Part shown: positions 36,929 to 46,348 of the stretch, one piece after another
Position numbering within the stretch: the first letter of the stretch is position 1
Layout: every line of letters begins with the position of its first letter
Source: Candidatus Scalindua sp.
Lineage (GTDB): Bacteria > Planctomycetota > Brocadiia > Brocadiales > Scalinduaceae
Direction of reading: 5' to 3'
DNA: 64,000 nt
Assembly: GCA_021776915.1 (NCBI GenBank)
Contig: JAIQZU010000034.1
Coordinates: 1 to 64,000, forward strand
Position numbers and translations under genes: made by a program
Notes under the pieces: generated by a model
The model's database searches: none
Told to the model about the DNA's origin: nothing
Seen by the model: the letters and a program-made list of their open reading frames with translations, nothing else

Positions 36929-38404
36929 ATGAAAACATCTATTATTGAAGACGAAAATAACGGATTAAGAAATAAGGTAACTAAGGGAACCACATGGAAC
37001 TTTTTCTCTCAAATTTGTGACCAGGGGTTGTCACTTGTGGTTACTATTATACTGGCCAGGATCTTATATCCTTCAGATTTCGGGATAGTGGCGTTGTCTG
37101 TTGTTTTTGTTGGCCTGATGGAGCTTTTTCAGAATCTGGGAATGGGTTCCGCTATAATACAGAAAAAAAATATCGGAGATGATTACCTTTCCACATCCTT
37201 TTGGACAGGCATATTTACCGGTATATGTATTGCCGTAATACTCGTAATCATTTCACCATTTGCAGCAAATTTTTACAAAAAAGAGATTCTCAAGTACATT
37301 ATAATTGTTTCATCCGCCGGTTTTCTGGTTGGGCCTTTCACCTCCATCCACATTACTATTCTTACCAAGAAATTAGATTTTCGTAAAATCGCTTATATTA
37401 AGATAAGTACGAAAATGATATCCGGGATTATATCTGTTTGCCTGGCGCTATCCGGCTCCGGGGTCTGGAGCCTGGTACTTGGAAGCCTGATGGCACAGGC
37501 ATTAATGACTCCGATAATCTGGTACATTGTAGGATGGCGCCCTTCTTTAATCTTCAGCAGAAAGTGCTTTAAGGATCTTTTCAGTTTTAGTTCGAACATA
37601 CTTGCTTTCGATTTCTTTAACTATTTTGCAAGAAATTTTGATAACCTTATTATTGGAAAGATTCTCGGAGCAAAATCACTGGGATACTACTCTCTCGCCT
37701 ATAACCTTATGTTGAAACCGCTTCAATACATTTCGTGGTCTATTACCAGAGTATTATTTCCTGCATTTTCTAATATACAGGAGGAGAAAGAACGGGTTCG
37801 TGATATATATATTAAAGTCATACGATCAATATCGTTAATTACCTTTCCAATGATGGGAGGTCTTATGATGGTTTCAAACGAAGTTGTTTTAACATTGTAT
37901 GGGTCCACATGGGCGCCCGTTATTATCCTGGTTCAACTATTATGTGTTGTCGGCGCTATGCAATCAATAGGTACGACTGTCGGGACTATTTATAACTCTC
38001 AGGGAAGGCCGGATCTATTATTAAAAACCGGCTTGGTATCATCCGCAATTGATGTGATATCTTTTATTATCGGAATTAAGTGGGGTTTAAACGGTTTAAT
38101 TAGTGGGTATATTATTGCAACTGTTCTTACTACCATTCTTTGTCAGTATTTTGCCAACAGATTAATCTCCCTTAAGATGTTAACTTTTTTAAAGGCATTA
38201 GTGCCTGCCGCATTATGTTCTTTATTCATGATTTCGGGGTTAATATTATTTAAATATTTAAATTTTACGGTTTTTCAGTTGAGTGTCGTACCAACACTTA
38301 TTCTATCCATAGTGTTAGGCATGGTTTTCTATACTGTTTTACTGCTTTCAATTTTCAAAACTCCAGAAGTTGAAGAGGTAGTAAAGCTGTTAAGGAAAAA
38401 ATAG
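36929..38404 (+). CDS. MOP-superfamily polysaccharide flippase (Wzx-like)
   Basis: 491-aa polytopic membrane protein with about 12-14 helices. KGTTWNFFSQICDQGLSLVV at the N-terminus, ARILYPSDFGIVALSVVFVG, LGMGSAIIQKK and ARNFDNLIIGKILGAKSLGYYSLAYNLML identify the Polysacc_synt_C/Wzx type. It would flip undecaprenyl-linked repeat units across the inner membrane. No Wzy polymerase is recognisable in the window. Upstream 36765-36928 is non-coding. Confidence 0.9.
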   Translation: MKTSIIEDENNGLRNKVTKGTTWNFFSQICDQGLSLVVTIILARILYPSDFGIVALSVVFVGLMELFQNLGMGSAIIQKKNIGDDYLSTSFWTGIFTGICIAVILVIISPFAANFYKKEILKYIIIVSSAGFLVGPFTSIHITILTKKLDFRKIAYIKISTKMISGIISVCLALSGSGVWSLVLGSLMAQALMTPIIWYIVGWRPSLIFSRKCFKDLFSFSSNILAFDFFNYFARNFDNLIIGKILGAKSLGYYSLAYNLMLKPLQYISWSITRVLFPAFSNIQEEKERVRDIYIKVIRSISLITFPMMGGLMMVSNEVVLTLYGSTWAPVIILVQLLCVVGAMQSIGTTVGTIYNSQGRPDLLLKTGLVSSAIDVISFIIGIKWGLNGLISGYIIATVLTTILCQYFANRLISLKMLTFLKALVPAALCSLFMISGLILFKYLNFTVFQLSVVPTLILSIVLGMVFYTVLLLSIFKTPEVEEVVKLLRKK

Positions 38405-38521
38405 AAATGTGAATGTATTGCTTATTAGCAAACTTCCTTAAATGAACCCGTATCATCCTTTAATAGCACACCTTATACATTTGACTTCCCTTTTTAAGTA
38501 CATATAATATTGAAGGAGAAG

Positions 38522-39370
38522 ATGTTTAAAATGCTTGGAAAACTGAAATATTGGGTTAAAACAAAAAGAGGTGTTTATCCAAACATTAAGGAAATACGCC
38601 ATTTTGTCCGGCTACAACAACCCGTAACCATGCTAATGGGACCTCAATATAAACGAAGCCGCAAATCCATTGAAATTAATATTACCGATCGGTGTAACCT
38701 GAGATGCATCAACTGTGATATGTCATGCAGACAGGCTCCTTCCAGGGAACAAATGACAGTTGAACAAATAGCAAAATTTGTTAAGGAAAGCATAGATAAT
38801 AATATGAAATGGGGGAAAATAAGGTTGTTGGGGGGAGAACCCACTTTGCATCCTGATATATTAAGAATATTTGATTTGTTGCTAGGTTACAAAGATAACC
38901 ATTCCCGGGAGTGTAGTATTCAACTTGTTACAAACGGTTTTGGCAAAACAGCCAGAAAAATTTTGTCCGAAATTCCCGAAGGGATTGAAGTCGAAAATTC
39001 ACAAAAAGAATCTAACTATCAACTTTTTCATCCATTTAATATGGCTCCTGTAGATAACAGACTAAACAGGTTTGTTGATTATTCAAACGGATGCAGGATT
39101 ACTACTTTTGTCTGTGGAATGGGCTTAACTTCCCATGGCTATTATCCATGCATGGTTGCTGGGGGTATAGATAGAATTTTCAGATTTAACTGTGGGAGGA
39201 AAACAATCCCTTCTGCCGATGATTCAATGATCGACTTGCTTAGGATTTTTTGTAAGTTTTGTGGACATTTCATGCCTCTAAAACCTACAGATAAGGAAAT
39301 AATGTCCCCAACCTGGGCAAAGGCTTATGAAAAATATATAAACAGGAAGTCAGACCTTTCTTTGTATTGA
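38522..39370 (+). CDS. Radical SAM protein
   Basis: 282 aa from ATG 38522, preceded by GAAGGAG; the frame also opens with a TTG at 38510 that overlaps the ribosome-binding site. Cluster motif C58xxxC62xxC65 (DRCNLRCINCDMSC), then RLLGGEPTLHPDI. Cysteines near the C-terminus (FNCGRKT, RIFCKFCGHFMP) could bind an auxiliary cluster. The substrate is unknown. It ends just before a GT4 gene, suggesting a role in surface glycan or lipid-carrier synthesis. Confidence 0.85.
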   Translation: MFKMLGKLKYWVKTKRGVYPNIKEIRHFVRLQQPVTMLMGPQYKRSRKSIEINITDRCNLRCINCDMSCRQAPSREQMTVEQIAKFVKESIDNNMKWGKIRLLGGEPTLHPDILRIFDLLLGYKDNHSRECSIQLVTNGFGKTARKILSEIPEGIEVENSQKESNYQLFHPFNMAPVDNRLNRFVDYSNGCRITTFVCGMGLTSHGYYPCMVAGGIDRIFRFNCGRKTIPSADDSMIDLLRIFCKFCGHFMPLKPTDKEIMSPTWAKAYEKYINRKSDLSLY

Positions 39371-39372
39371 AT

Positions 39373-40512
39373 ATGATTAAAATAGCCCATGTAATGCGGG
39401 TCTATCTTGAACAACCAGAGACATTCATCTGGCAGTACATCCACAACTTCACCAGAGTAACGCCAGTCGTTATTGCCAGAAGAACCATGAATCTTGACCA
39501 GTTCCCGGTTGCCAACGGTTTTATCAAACCGACTTATGGCCCTAAATTAAGTTATCCATGGACCATGGATAACATATACAGGAGGATATTTCATGATCCT
39601 TCTGGGTATGCGGCAAGTATAATAAAGAGAAACAATGTTAAGGCCATTCATGCCCACTTTGGTCCTTTAGGCTTTTCTTATTTACCTCTTTCTATATCTT
39701 TAAATATTCCGTTGATTGTTAATTTTTATGGCTATGATTTATCCAGAAATGATATAATTTTAGAAAACAGAACAGCTTATACTGAACTGTTTGAACATGG
39801 GACCAGATTTCTCGTGGAAGGCCCTGTCATGCGCAAGAAGCTAACGTCCATCGGGTGTCCGGATGAAAAAATATCCATTCAGAGAATTGCCATAAACCTG
39901 GAAAATTATAAATTTAAAGTCCGCTCATGGGATGAGAAAAGACCTGTCAGACTATTGTTTGCTGGAAGATTTGTTGAAAAAAAAGGACTGGAATTTGCGC
40001 TGCGTGCCCTTGCAAAGGTTAAAAAAGACTTCGTATTCCGGTTCAGGATTATCGGTGCGGGAGAACTGGAAGAACAACTCCACTCACTCGCCAACACCCT
40101 CGGCTTTGATAAAGAAATAGAGTGGCTTGGGATGAAAACTCATAGAGACGTAATTGAGGAAATAAATAATTGTGACATACTGATTCAGCCCAGTGTAACT
40201 GCCAGAAACGGCGATAGCGAGGGCGGCGCACCTACCGTAATTCTCGAGGCCCAGGCATGCGGAGTTCCGGTTATAACCACAACTCACGCCGACATTCCAT
40301 ATATTACAGTCAATTCCAAGAGTGCCATGTTATCATCAGAGAGGGACGTGGAACACCTTGAGAGAAATATTCGTTACCTTCTCAACACATCTGCTGTATG
40401 GGCCGAAATGGGTACGTTGGGAAGAAAGCATGTTGAATGTTACCATGATGTAAAAAAAGAGGTTATCGCTCTGGAGAATATGTATAAAGAAATATTAATG
40501 AAAAACAGTTGA
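39373..40512 (+). CDS. GT4 family glycosyltransferase
   Basis: 379 aa from ATG 39373, 2 bp after the radical SAM stop. GT-B: IKAIHAHFGPLGFSYLPL (His motif), RLLFAGRFVEKKGLEFALRA (donor side), IIGAGELEEQLHSLA, EIEWLGMKTHRDV and the donor-binding SEGGAPTVILEAQACGVPVI with two glutamates. Typical capsule/EPS transferase that uses a nucleotide sugar. Specificity cannot be told. Confidence 0.92.
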   Translation: MIKIAHVMRVYLEQPETFIWQYIHNFTRVTPVVIARRTMNLDQFPVANGFIKPTYGPKLSYPWTMDNIYRRIFHDPSGYAASIIKRNNVKAIHAHFGPLGFSYLPLSISLNIPLIVNFYGYDLSRNDIILENRTAYTELFEHGTRFLVEGPVMRKKLTSIGCPDEKISIQRIAINLENYKFKVRSWDEKRPVRLLFAGRFVEKKGLEFALRALAKVKKDFVFRFRIIGAGELEEQLHSLANTLGFDKEIEWLGMKTHRDVIEEINNCDILIQPSVTARNGDSEGGAPTVILEAQACGVPVITTTHADIPYITVNSKSAMLSSERDVEHLERNIRYLLNTSAVWAEMGTLGRKHVECYHDVKKEVIALENMYKEILMKNS

Positions 40513-40631
40513 AATCTTGTGGTTTTCTGATTCATAAGTTAAAAACTCTGTTTCTTATTACTATATGAGCATCTATGTGTTACTGGTTTTCGAAATAAAA
40601 ACATTTTTTCGTTATTACAGAAACAGGTATC

Positions 40632-41357
40632 ATGAATATCCAATTAAATTTTAATCCGGTAAAGATCACTAAATATTTAACTGTGTCCGTCTGCTTTCTT
40701 TTATTAGCACATGCCGCGGTGCAATTTTCCGTTTTTTATCTGGACCACAATGATGTATTTGGTCTTGTTGAAATGTTTGATGTTGACAGTGAAAAGAACA
40801 TTCCTACTTTTTACTCTTTTTTGACACTGTTGTTTTCCTCAGCCCTTTTATCAATTATTGCCTTTGGCAAGAAAGTAAATAATTCAGGCTATTGGCTGCA
40901 CTGGACAGGCATGGCAGCTATTTTTCTATTTTTGTCTATAGATGAATTCGCGTCAATTCATGAGTTATTCAACCGGCCCATTAGCCTGGCACTTAATGTA
41001 TCAAGGCACATTAACATGGAGGACGCAAGTGATTATCCACGCTATCTATGGGTAATTCCTTACGGTATTCTTGTAATAGTTTTTTTCCTTACTTATTTAA
41101 GATTTTTATTAGATCTACCCGGGGAAGTGAAGTTATTGTTTTTCATTGCGGGGTTAATTTTTGTTTCAGGAGCCATAGGATGTGAATTGATTTGGGAAAT
41201 ATGGTACGATCCGGGAGTCAGTCATACCATCGGTGACGAAATTATTACAACTGTTGAGGAAATGTTAGAAATGGCAGGAATAATTGTTTTTATTTACGCC
41301 CTGTTATCGTATATAAAATCCGAATACAGAAAACTGACGATTACAATATCGTTATAG
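40632..41357 (+). CDS. Conserved multi-pass membrane protein of unknown function
   Basis: 241 aa with six predicted hydrophobic segments (about 14-33, 57-77, 87-105, 133-153, 160-182, 210-230). A polar motif sits between them: FLSIDEFASIHELFNR. Acidic residues D-E and H in that motif, plus CELIWEIWYDPG, could form a site, but I do not recognise a family with certainty. Proteins with the DEFxxxHE motif are found near polysaccharide genes. It overlaps the convergent gene by 6 bp. Confidence 0.65.
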   Translation: MNIQLNFNPVKITKYLTVSVCFLLLAHAAVQFSVFYLDHNDVFGLVEMFDVDSEKNIPTFYSFLTLLFSSALLSIIAFGKKVNNSGYWLHWTGMAAIFLFLSIDEFASIHELFNRPISLALNVSRHINMEDASDYPRYLWVIPYGILVIVFFLTYLRFLLDLPGEVKLLFFIAGLIFVSGAIGCELIWEIWYDPGVSHTIGDEIITTVEEMLEMAGIIVFIYALLSYIKSEYRKLTITISL

Positions 41358-43790
41358 GAAGGTGAAAACCCCTTTAGCCCGCAACTTTAGATAGCACGGA
41401 TATAAATAATCAGTGAAAGCTGAGACAATAGAGAACGAACATATTAAAATGAACGAGAATCCGAAAAGAATTGTCAGTTTCGCAAACAGGCCCCAGGGAT
41501 AATCGACAAAGGTAGTTGAAGTCCATATTGCCAGGCATATGCCGATTCCAGATACTACCGGTAACAGTGTAATAGAAAACATTGATAGTAGTGACGTATG
41601 CGGAACCGTTTGTTTCATCATCCAGATAAGAATAGCTACAGGAATGATGTATCTGCTGCCAATTACTATGACAGTCATTTCTATTTGTTTGGCTATAACT
41701 GAACCCATAATAAACTTGTCTCTCAATTCGAAGATTTTCAGGTCAAACTCGTTTCCGGGCAAAAGATATAGAACCCAGACTACCAGAGTTACCATGCTCC
41801 CTTTCGCTACGACAGATGTCTTTTCAGAAATAGCCCATACGGCCACCAGAAGGGGAAAGGCAACTACGTGTGATGCATGATTGATACTACCGGACGTTCC
41901 AAGATAGAAAAAAACAACCCACAAGGCCAACCATACACCAACTGCTTTTGGCGTCCGCCGGCTTACAATAATCAAGGGAATAAGGCTTAATAGCAGTAAT
42001 ATGGTTTTTACTCCCGCACTGGCAGGCCATGCAACAATCACGATACAAGGAAGAACACCAAGTATTCCATAACCTGTAATGGTCACCCTTCTTTTGTCCA
42101 GTCGTAATCTCCACAAAAGAAAAGTGATTCCCATGAACAGAACGATTAATGTCAAAACCCATCTGTCCGGCATGACTATCTGATGGTAAACGTTGTAGAA
42201 TGTCAGCCGTCTGATAGCCATACCGGTTAATATTGCGAAGAAAATAACCAGCCAGCCCGGGTGACGCATCACTCCCCAGGCAAACAAAGGTATGATCACC
42301 ACCGCCCAGTTTAAAGGATGATATGGATTAGTTGCTACAAAAATCACAGAAAAGATGAGCGTTATAAAAAACGCCAGAGAAGGATCTTTGGTACCGAGGC
42401 TTCTTTTTCTAATAATCTGATAGTATAACCTTGGTAAGGTTACCATCAAGGTTAAGGCCAGACCAACTTTTGTGGGATTATCAAGAATATTATTAGCACT
42501 AAAGGGGAAGTTATTGGATATATAGTCTAAGATTCCGGAATACAATTCAATACCAGTCAATGCACAGATCCCTCCGATCCAGAACGCAATATATTTGATC
42601 CTGGAACGTATTCCCCATTTATATTCATCATTGGATAGAGCAACAAACGCAAAAAGTGTTAAAGAACATAAAGTTGCCAGAACAACAAGTATACATAAGA
42701 GAGGGGATCTCTCTCTTCCCATTTTAGCGAGACGTATCTTACGAAGTTCATTCAGGTCCGATATATCAGGATTTCCGGCAATAATCTGGGAAAATCTACT
42801 TAACAAAATAGACCGATATTCAGGAGTCAAGGAGAGCAAGTCAAGAGCAGGCAAAGCAGTGGATTTGTAAAACGGAGAAACACCGGCTAAAATAGAGAGA
42901 GTTGGCGCCCAATCGATCTGGAGGACTTTTCTGGGTCCACCGCTTTTAACGTTTTGGCCTGAAAGAATAAATGGGGTGTCTATAACAAATTCTGTGCGGT
43001 CTACATGAAAACCGTTATCGTCCATACCATGCTCAGCAGTAATTAAGACTATATCCTCCTCAGTAGTTAATTCCACAAGCTGACGCACATAATTATCAAG
43101 CAATTTAAGAGTGGACAAATAGTTGGATGAAAGCGGCGTTTCAAGATGCCCGATAGAATCCATTGTAACAAATTGAACTGCTGCAATGTCCCACTTCTCG
43201 TTCTTCAGGAAATCGCAGGCTTGGTCAAAAATATATTTTGCGTCTTCCCTGTATTGACTGAAAAGGAAGCCTTTAGGAACAAATGCAGAAAGGTCTGTGT
43301 CTCTGCCATAAGCGCCGCGTAGACAATCAGAACTGAAGATTATCGCACGCTTTTTTTGTTGAGTTACACGCTTGAAAAGATTGTCATAGGCTGAAGGTTT
43401 TACTGAATCTGAAAAATCGTCAACAATAGATAAAGGGCTTAATATAACCCCGGAGAATATTGCATGGTCTCCCGCGACTGACAACGGTGCTGAAACTACC
43501 CTGGAAATTCCCCAGGCCCCCTGCCTGCGAAGGCTGGAAATAAATGGCATTTTTTCACTGAACATGGAATCCTTACGTGTGGAATCGAGGAGTATCACGA
43601 GCATCCGTCCATTCGATGCAGGCGGAGATGCGGGATCTTTAATTTCCTGAATATCTACTCCGGTTTCAACCGATAGTAGCTCGAAACTGATAAAGCCGGC
43701 AGCAGAAAAAAAGATTAACAGTGCCAGTATAAAACAAATAGGTTTTGAACATTTAGCCCATGGAAAGTTGTTTATGAGAGAAGTTTTCAA
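41352..43790 (-). CDS. Alkaline-phosphatase-superfamily phosphotransferase with polytopic C-terminus (GPI ethanolamine phosphate transferase-like)
   Basis: 812 aa. TM near 18-38, then an extracytoplasmic AlkP-like domain (about 60-320): D69-ST-R-K-D74 nucleophile region (LLDSTRKDSMF), D211-SIG-H215, and TAEHGMDDNGFH (E253, H254, H262). About twelve transmembrane helices follow (about 365-800). The order and the D-x-x-G-H / HGM..G.H motifs resemble eukaryotic PIG-N/O/G ethanolamine phosphate transferases. The metal-ligand Asp of the usual DHG is Glu here. It may add phosphoethanolamine or a similar group to a surface glycolipid. Substrate is inferred. Confidence 0.72.
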   Translation of the reverse strand: MKTSLINNFPWAKCSKPICFILALLIFFSAAGFISFELLSVETGVDIQEIKDPASPPASNGRMLVILLDSTRKDSMFSEKMPFISSLRRQGAWGISRVVSAPLSVAGDHAIFSGVILSPLSIVDDFSDSVKPSAYDNLFKRVTQQKKRAIIFSSDCLRGAYGRDTDLSAFVPKGFLFSQYREDAKYIFDQACDFLKNEKWDIAAVQFVTMDSIGHLETPLSSNYLSTLKLLDNYVRQLVELTTEEDIVLITAEHGMDDNGFHVDRTEFVIDTPFILSGQNVKSGGPRKVLQIDWAPTLSILAGVSPFYKSTALPALDLLSLTPEYRSILLSRFSQIIAGNPDISDLNELRKIRLAKMGRERSPLLCILVVLATLCSLTLFAFVALSNDEYKWGIRSRIKYIAFWIGGICALTGIELYSGILDYISNNFPFSANNILDNPTKVGLALTLMVTLPRLYYQIIRKRSLGTKDPSLAFFITLIFSVIFVATNPYHPLNWAVVIIPLFAWGVMRHPGWLVIFFAILTGMAIRRLTFYNVYHQIVMPDRWVLTLIVLFMGITFLLWRLRLDKRRVTITGYGILGVLPCIVIVAWPASAGVKTILLLLSLIPLIIVSRRTPKAVGVWLALWVVFFYLGTSGSINHASHVVAFPLLVAVWAISEKTSVVAKGSMVTLVVWVLYLLPGNEFDLKIFELRDKFIMGSVIAKQIEMTVIVIGSRYIIPVAILIWMMKQTVPHTSLLSMFSITLLPVVSGIGICLAIWTSTTFVDYPWGLFAKLTILFGFSFILICSFSIVSAFTDYLYPCYLKLRAKGVFTFL

Positions 43791-44065
43791 TTTTAATTAT
43801 AAAAGATGGTTTTATAGAAGATTGCTTTTTTGTACTTTGTAGAATAATAGTATTACAATCAGGAAAAAACAATCTCTTTCTCTAACTTTGATCCTGGCAG
43901 AATCTTCTATATGTATAGATATGCAGGAAAATATAAAGAAGGTTTGAATAGTATAGCCAAAATAGCGGAAGGATATTATAATATCCGTTTGATACTTTCC
44001 GGAGTTGTATGTCAGGAGAAAAAGAATATCCTTTAATAAATATCGAGAAGCGGCCTTTTTAATTG

Positions 44066-45013
44066 ATGGATAATATCTCCCTACTTAAAATAGCCTTTAT
44101 TTATAATCCTGCTTCGGGCGCCGGTAAGGCTTTGCTTCATCTGGATTACTTCAAGAGATTGATTAATAAAAGATGGGAGTTTAAGTCTTTTAGTACGGAT
44201 AAAGACTTTGTTTCAGAGCAGGTAAGGAACTTGTGCGAGCAGGGTTACAACCGTATAATTGTTTCCGGCGGAGATGGAACAGTAAGGGAAGTAATAAACG
44301 GAATCATGATCTCTAAAAGAGACCCGATTGTTGGAATCATACCAGAGGGCACCGGTAATGATCTTGCAAGGGCATTGGGTTACTATAAAAAGTTTGTGGA
44401 TAATCCAACAAGATATCTGAATGATCTTGTAACGGGAATAGAAGAATCTCAATACCAATTTTGCCGCATATTATCACTGAATGGTAAAGTCTATTTTGCA
44501 AATTATCTTGGAATTGGTTTTGATGCCAGAGTCGCCAGAAAATTTCATGAAAAAAGATCCCTGCCTCTTTTTAGCCGTTTAATTTATCTGATTTGTATTA
44601 TCAATAGCCTTCCCTTTAAAGTAAAAGAACAGATAAGCATCTCTTTTAAAGATACAGAATCACGGCATTACGAAAAATCAATTAAAAATTTTAGAAATCT
44701 GTTATTGATCAACATACCCTCTTACGCGGGTGGTCTTGTAAAAATAAGAGATATAGACCTGAAGGGAAGCGCTTTTCATTTAATGTTGATGAACGGAATC
44801 CTGGGAATGCTTTTCTTTCTGCTCAGAGACAAGCTGCCGGAAGCCCTTTTACCCGGAAGAGGATTTGATGTTTATAAAACAGACGAAGTGGAAATCAGCC
44901 TGCCTCACAACAAGGTCTTGATCCAGATTGATGGAGAGGACTTTACAGATTGCCTTGGCAGCCTGAAAAAACTCATAATCAAGACTGCCGGCAGAATAAG
45001 GTTCTTTCTGTAG
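44066..45013 (+). CDS. Diacylglycerol kinase-family lipid kinase (YegS/DgkB-like)
   Basis: 315 aa. DAGK catalytic motifs: IAFIYNPASGAGKALL, RIIVSGGDGTVREVINGI and GIIPEGTGNDLARALG (phosphate and Mg binding). C-terminal beta sandwich with IPSYAGGLVKIRDI and VLIQIDGEDF. Soluble, probably membrane-associated; phosphorylates diacylglycerol or a related lipid. The frame opens at a TTG at 44063; ATG at 44066 is the natural start. Gap 43791-44065 has no supported gene. Confidence 0.9.
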   Translation: MDNISLLKIAFIYNPASGAGKALLHLDYFKRLINKRWEFKSFSTDKDFVSEQVRNLCEQGYNRIIVSGGDGTVREVINGIMISKRDPIVGIIPEGTGNDLARALGYYKKFVDNPTRYLNDLVTGIEESQYQFCRILSLNGKVYFANYLGIGFDARVARKFHEKRSLPLFSRLIYLICIINSLPFKVKEQISISFKDTESRHYEKSIKNFRNLLLINIPSYAGGLVKIRDIDLKGSAFHLMLMNGILGMLFFLLRDKLPEALLPGRGFDVYKTDEVEISLPHNKVLIQIDGEDFTDCLGSLKKLIIKTAGRIRFFL

Positions 45014-45202
45014 CACATAGAGACCAACATGACAAACTGGTTCTATGTGGCCTGATACTTTAATGCAATACTTTATGTTCTTTTACGGAAGATAGGATTA
45101 GAATTTGGAAGTAGCCTCAAACCAATTTGATTTCTAAACTGATTACAATATATGCTGAGAGTAGAGAAAAGAATTATTTAAAGAAAGGGTTACCATGTTT
45201 CT

Positions 45203-46153
45203 ATGAAAAAAATATTTCTTTGTCTTTTTATTTCACTACTTATCGGTTTAATTTTATGTGAATTAATAACCCGGCCGATATTCTTAAAGAGATTTACTAC
45301 TGGAAAATTTGATAAAGCGGAGCCAACCGTACTGATTTTAGGGGATTCTCAATCTTTATTTTATCCAGATATGTTGAGAAAACAGATGTCCCCGTTTAAT
45401 GTGATTAATGTGAGTGAAAGCGGAACAACGTTTGATCATTATCTTGCAAAAATGAAAAGAATCATAAGTGTTTTTCATCCGAATGTTATTGTTGTTGCTG
45501 TTAATGCAGATAATGATGTTTTGGATATTAGGGATTTTCTGTACGCTCCGCGGCTGGAAGCTTTAAAGCTTTTTTTACTAGAGCGTTTTTCTCTGTGTCA
45601 TATCCTTGAAGAGAGTTATGTTAATTATAAATATCGAAAATACCGAAATTTCAAAATGGATCTTGAAGGAAATACATTCAAAAAACCGAATCCCATGCTG
45701 AAAGAAGAAGCCAGTAATAGTCCGGATATTGTTTTGGAGAATATTTTAATCAGTACGCCAGAATTGGAAAAATGTTGGATACTTGTTGGTAAATTTTTAT
45801 GGAAAATGAAAAGGGTTGCGGACAAACATGATACACAATTAGTTGTATTCGTGATTCCAGCCTCGGTTCAAGTCCACCGTAAGTATGAAATGATTTTTAC
45901 TCAAGCAGGATATAATATTCCAAATGAGGGACTAATGCAGAATAAAATCCAAAACCGTCTTAAGGAAATAGCAATACGTTATGATATTCATTTTTTTGAC
46001 CCATTAGAGCAAATGCAGAGTTTGTCTGATAAATACTTGTTTTATACAAATGACACTCATCTAAATAAGGAGGGTCGGAAGGTTATAAGTGAACTTTTAG
46101 CAGCATATTTGAAAGGAATCTTCGAGTCTCGTCACTTGACAAACTCTTTTTAA
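45203..46153 (+). CDS. Membrane-anchored SGNH-hydrolase-like protein
   Basis: 316 aa with one N-terminal signal anchor (about 3-22) and an extracytoplasmic domain. Block I VLILGDSQSLFYPDML (nucleophile Ser) and block V NDTHLNKEGRKVI (catalytic D-x-H) are clear. This resembles DltD/AlgX-like SGNH proteins that act on acetylated or phosphorylated surface glycans. Lone gene downstream of the lipid kinase. Specific activity unknown. Confidence 0.75.
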   Translation: MKKIFLCLFISLLIGLILCELITRPIFLKRFTTGKFDKAEPTVLILGDSQSLFYPDMLRKQMSPFNVINVSESGTTFDHYLAKMKRIISVFHPNVIVVAVNADNDVLDIRDFLYAPRLEALKLFLLERFSLCHILEESYVNYKYRKYRNFKMDLEGNTFKKPNPMLKEEASNSPDIVLENILISTPELEKCWILVGKFLWKMKRVADKHDTQLVVFVIPASVQVHRKYEMIFTQAGYNIPNEGLMQNKIQNRLKEIAIRYDIHFFDPLEQMQSLSDKYLFYTNDTHLNKEGRKVISELLAAYLKGIFESRHLTNSF

Positions 46154-46348
46154 TTTCATAATGCCCTCTCTCTTAAGTATGGTATTATGATAGAGTAAAA
46201 TACCCTAAAATACACATGATTACTTAATGAGGTACAATATAGACAAATGACTATTATTATTGCATTTATTTTAAAATCTTGCTAAAGAAAACAAGGCTTT
46301 ACAGATTTGTATTATAGATAACTGCATGTCAGGTTTCAGGATAATTAT

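Noticed and set aside
43911-44036. 41-codon ORF (MYRYAGKYKEGLNSIAKIAE...) before the lipid kinase
   Set aside because: Short, no ribosome-binding site and no recognised domain; kept out of the annotation.
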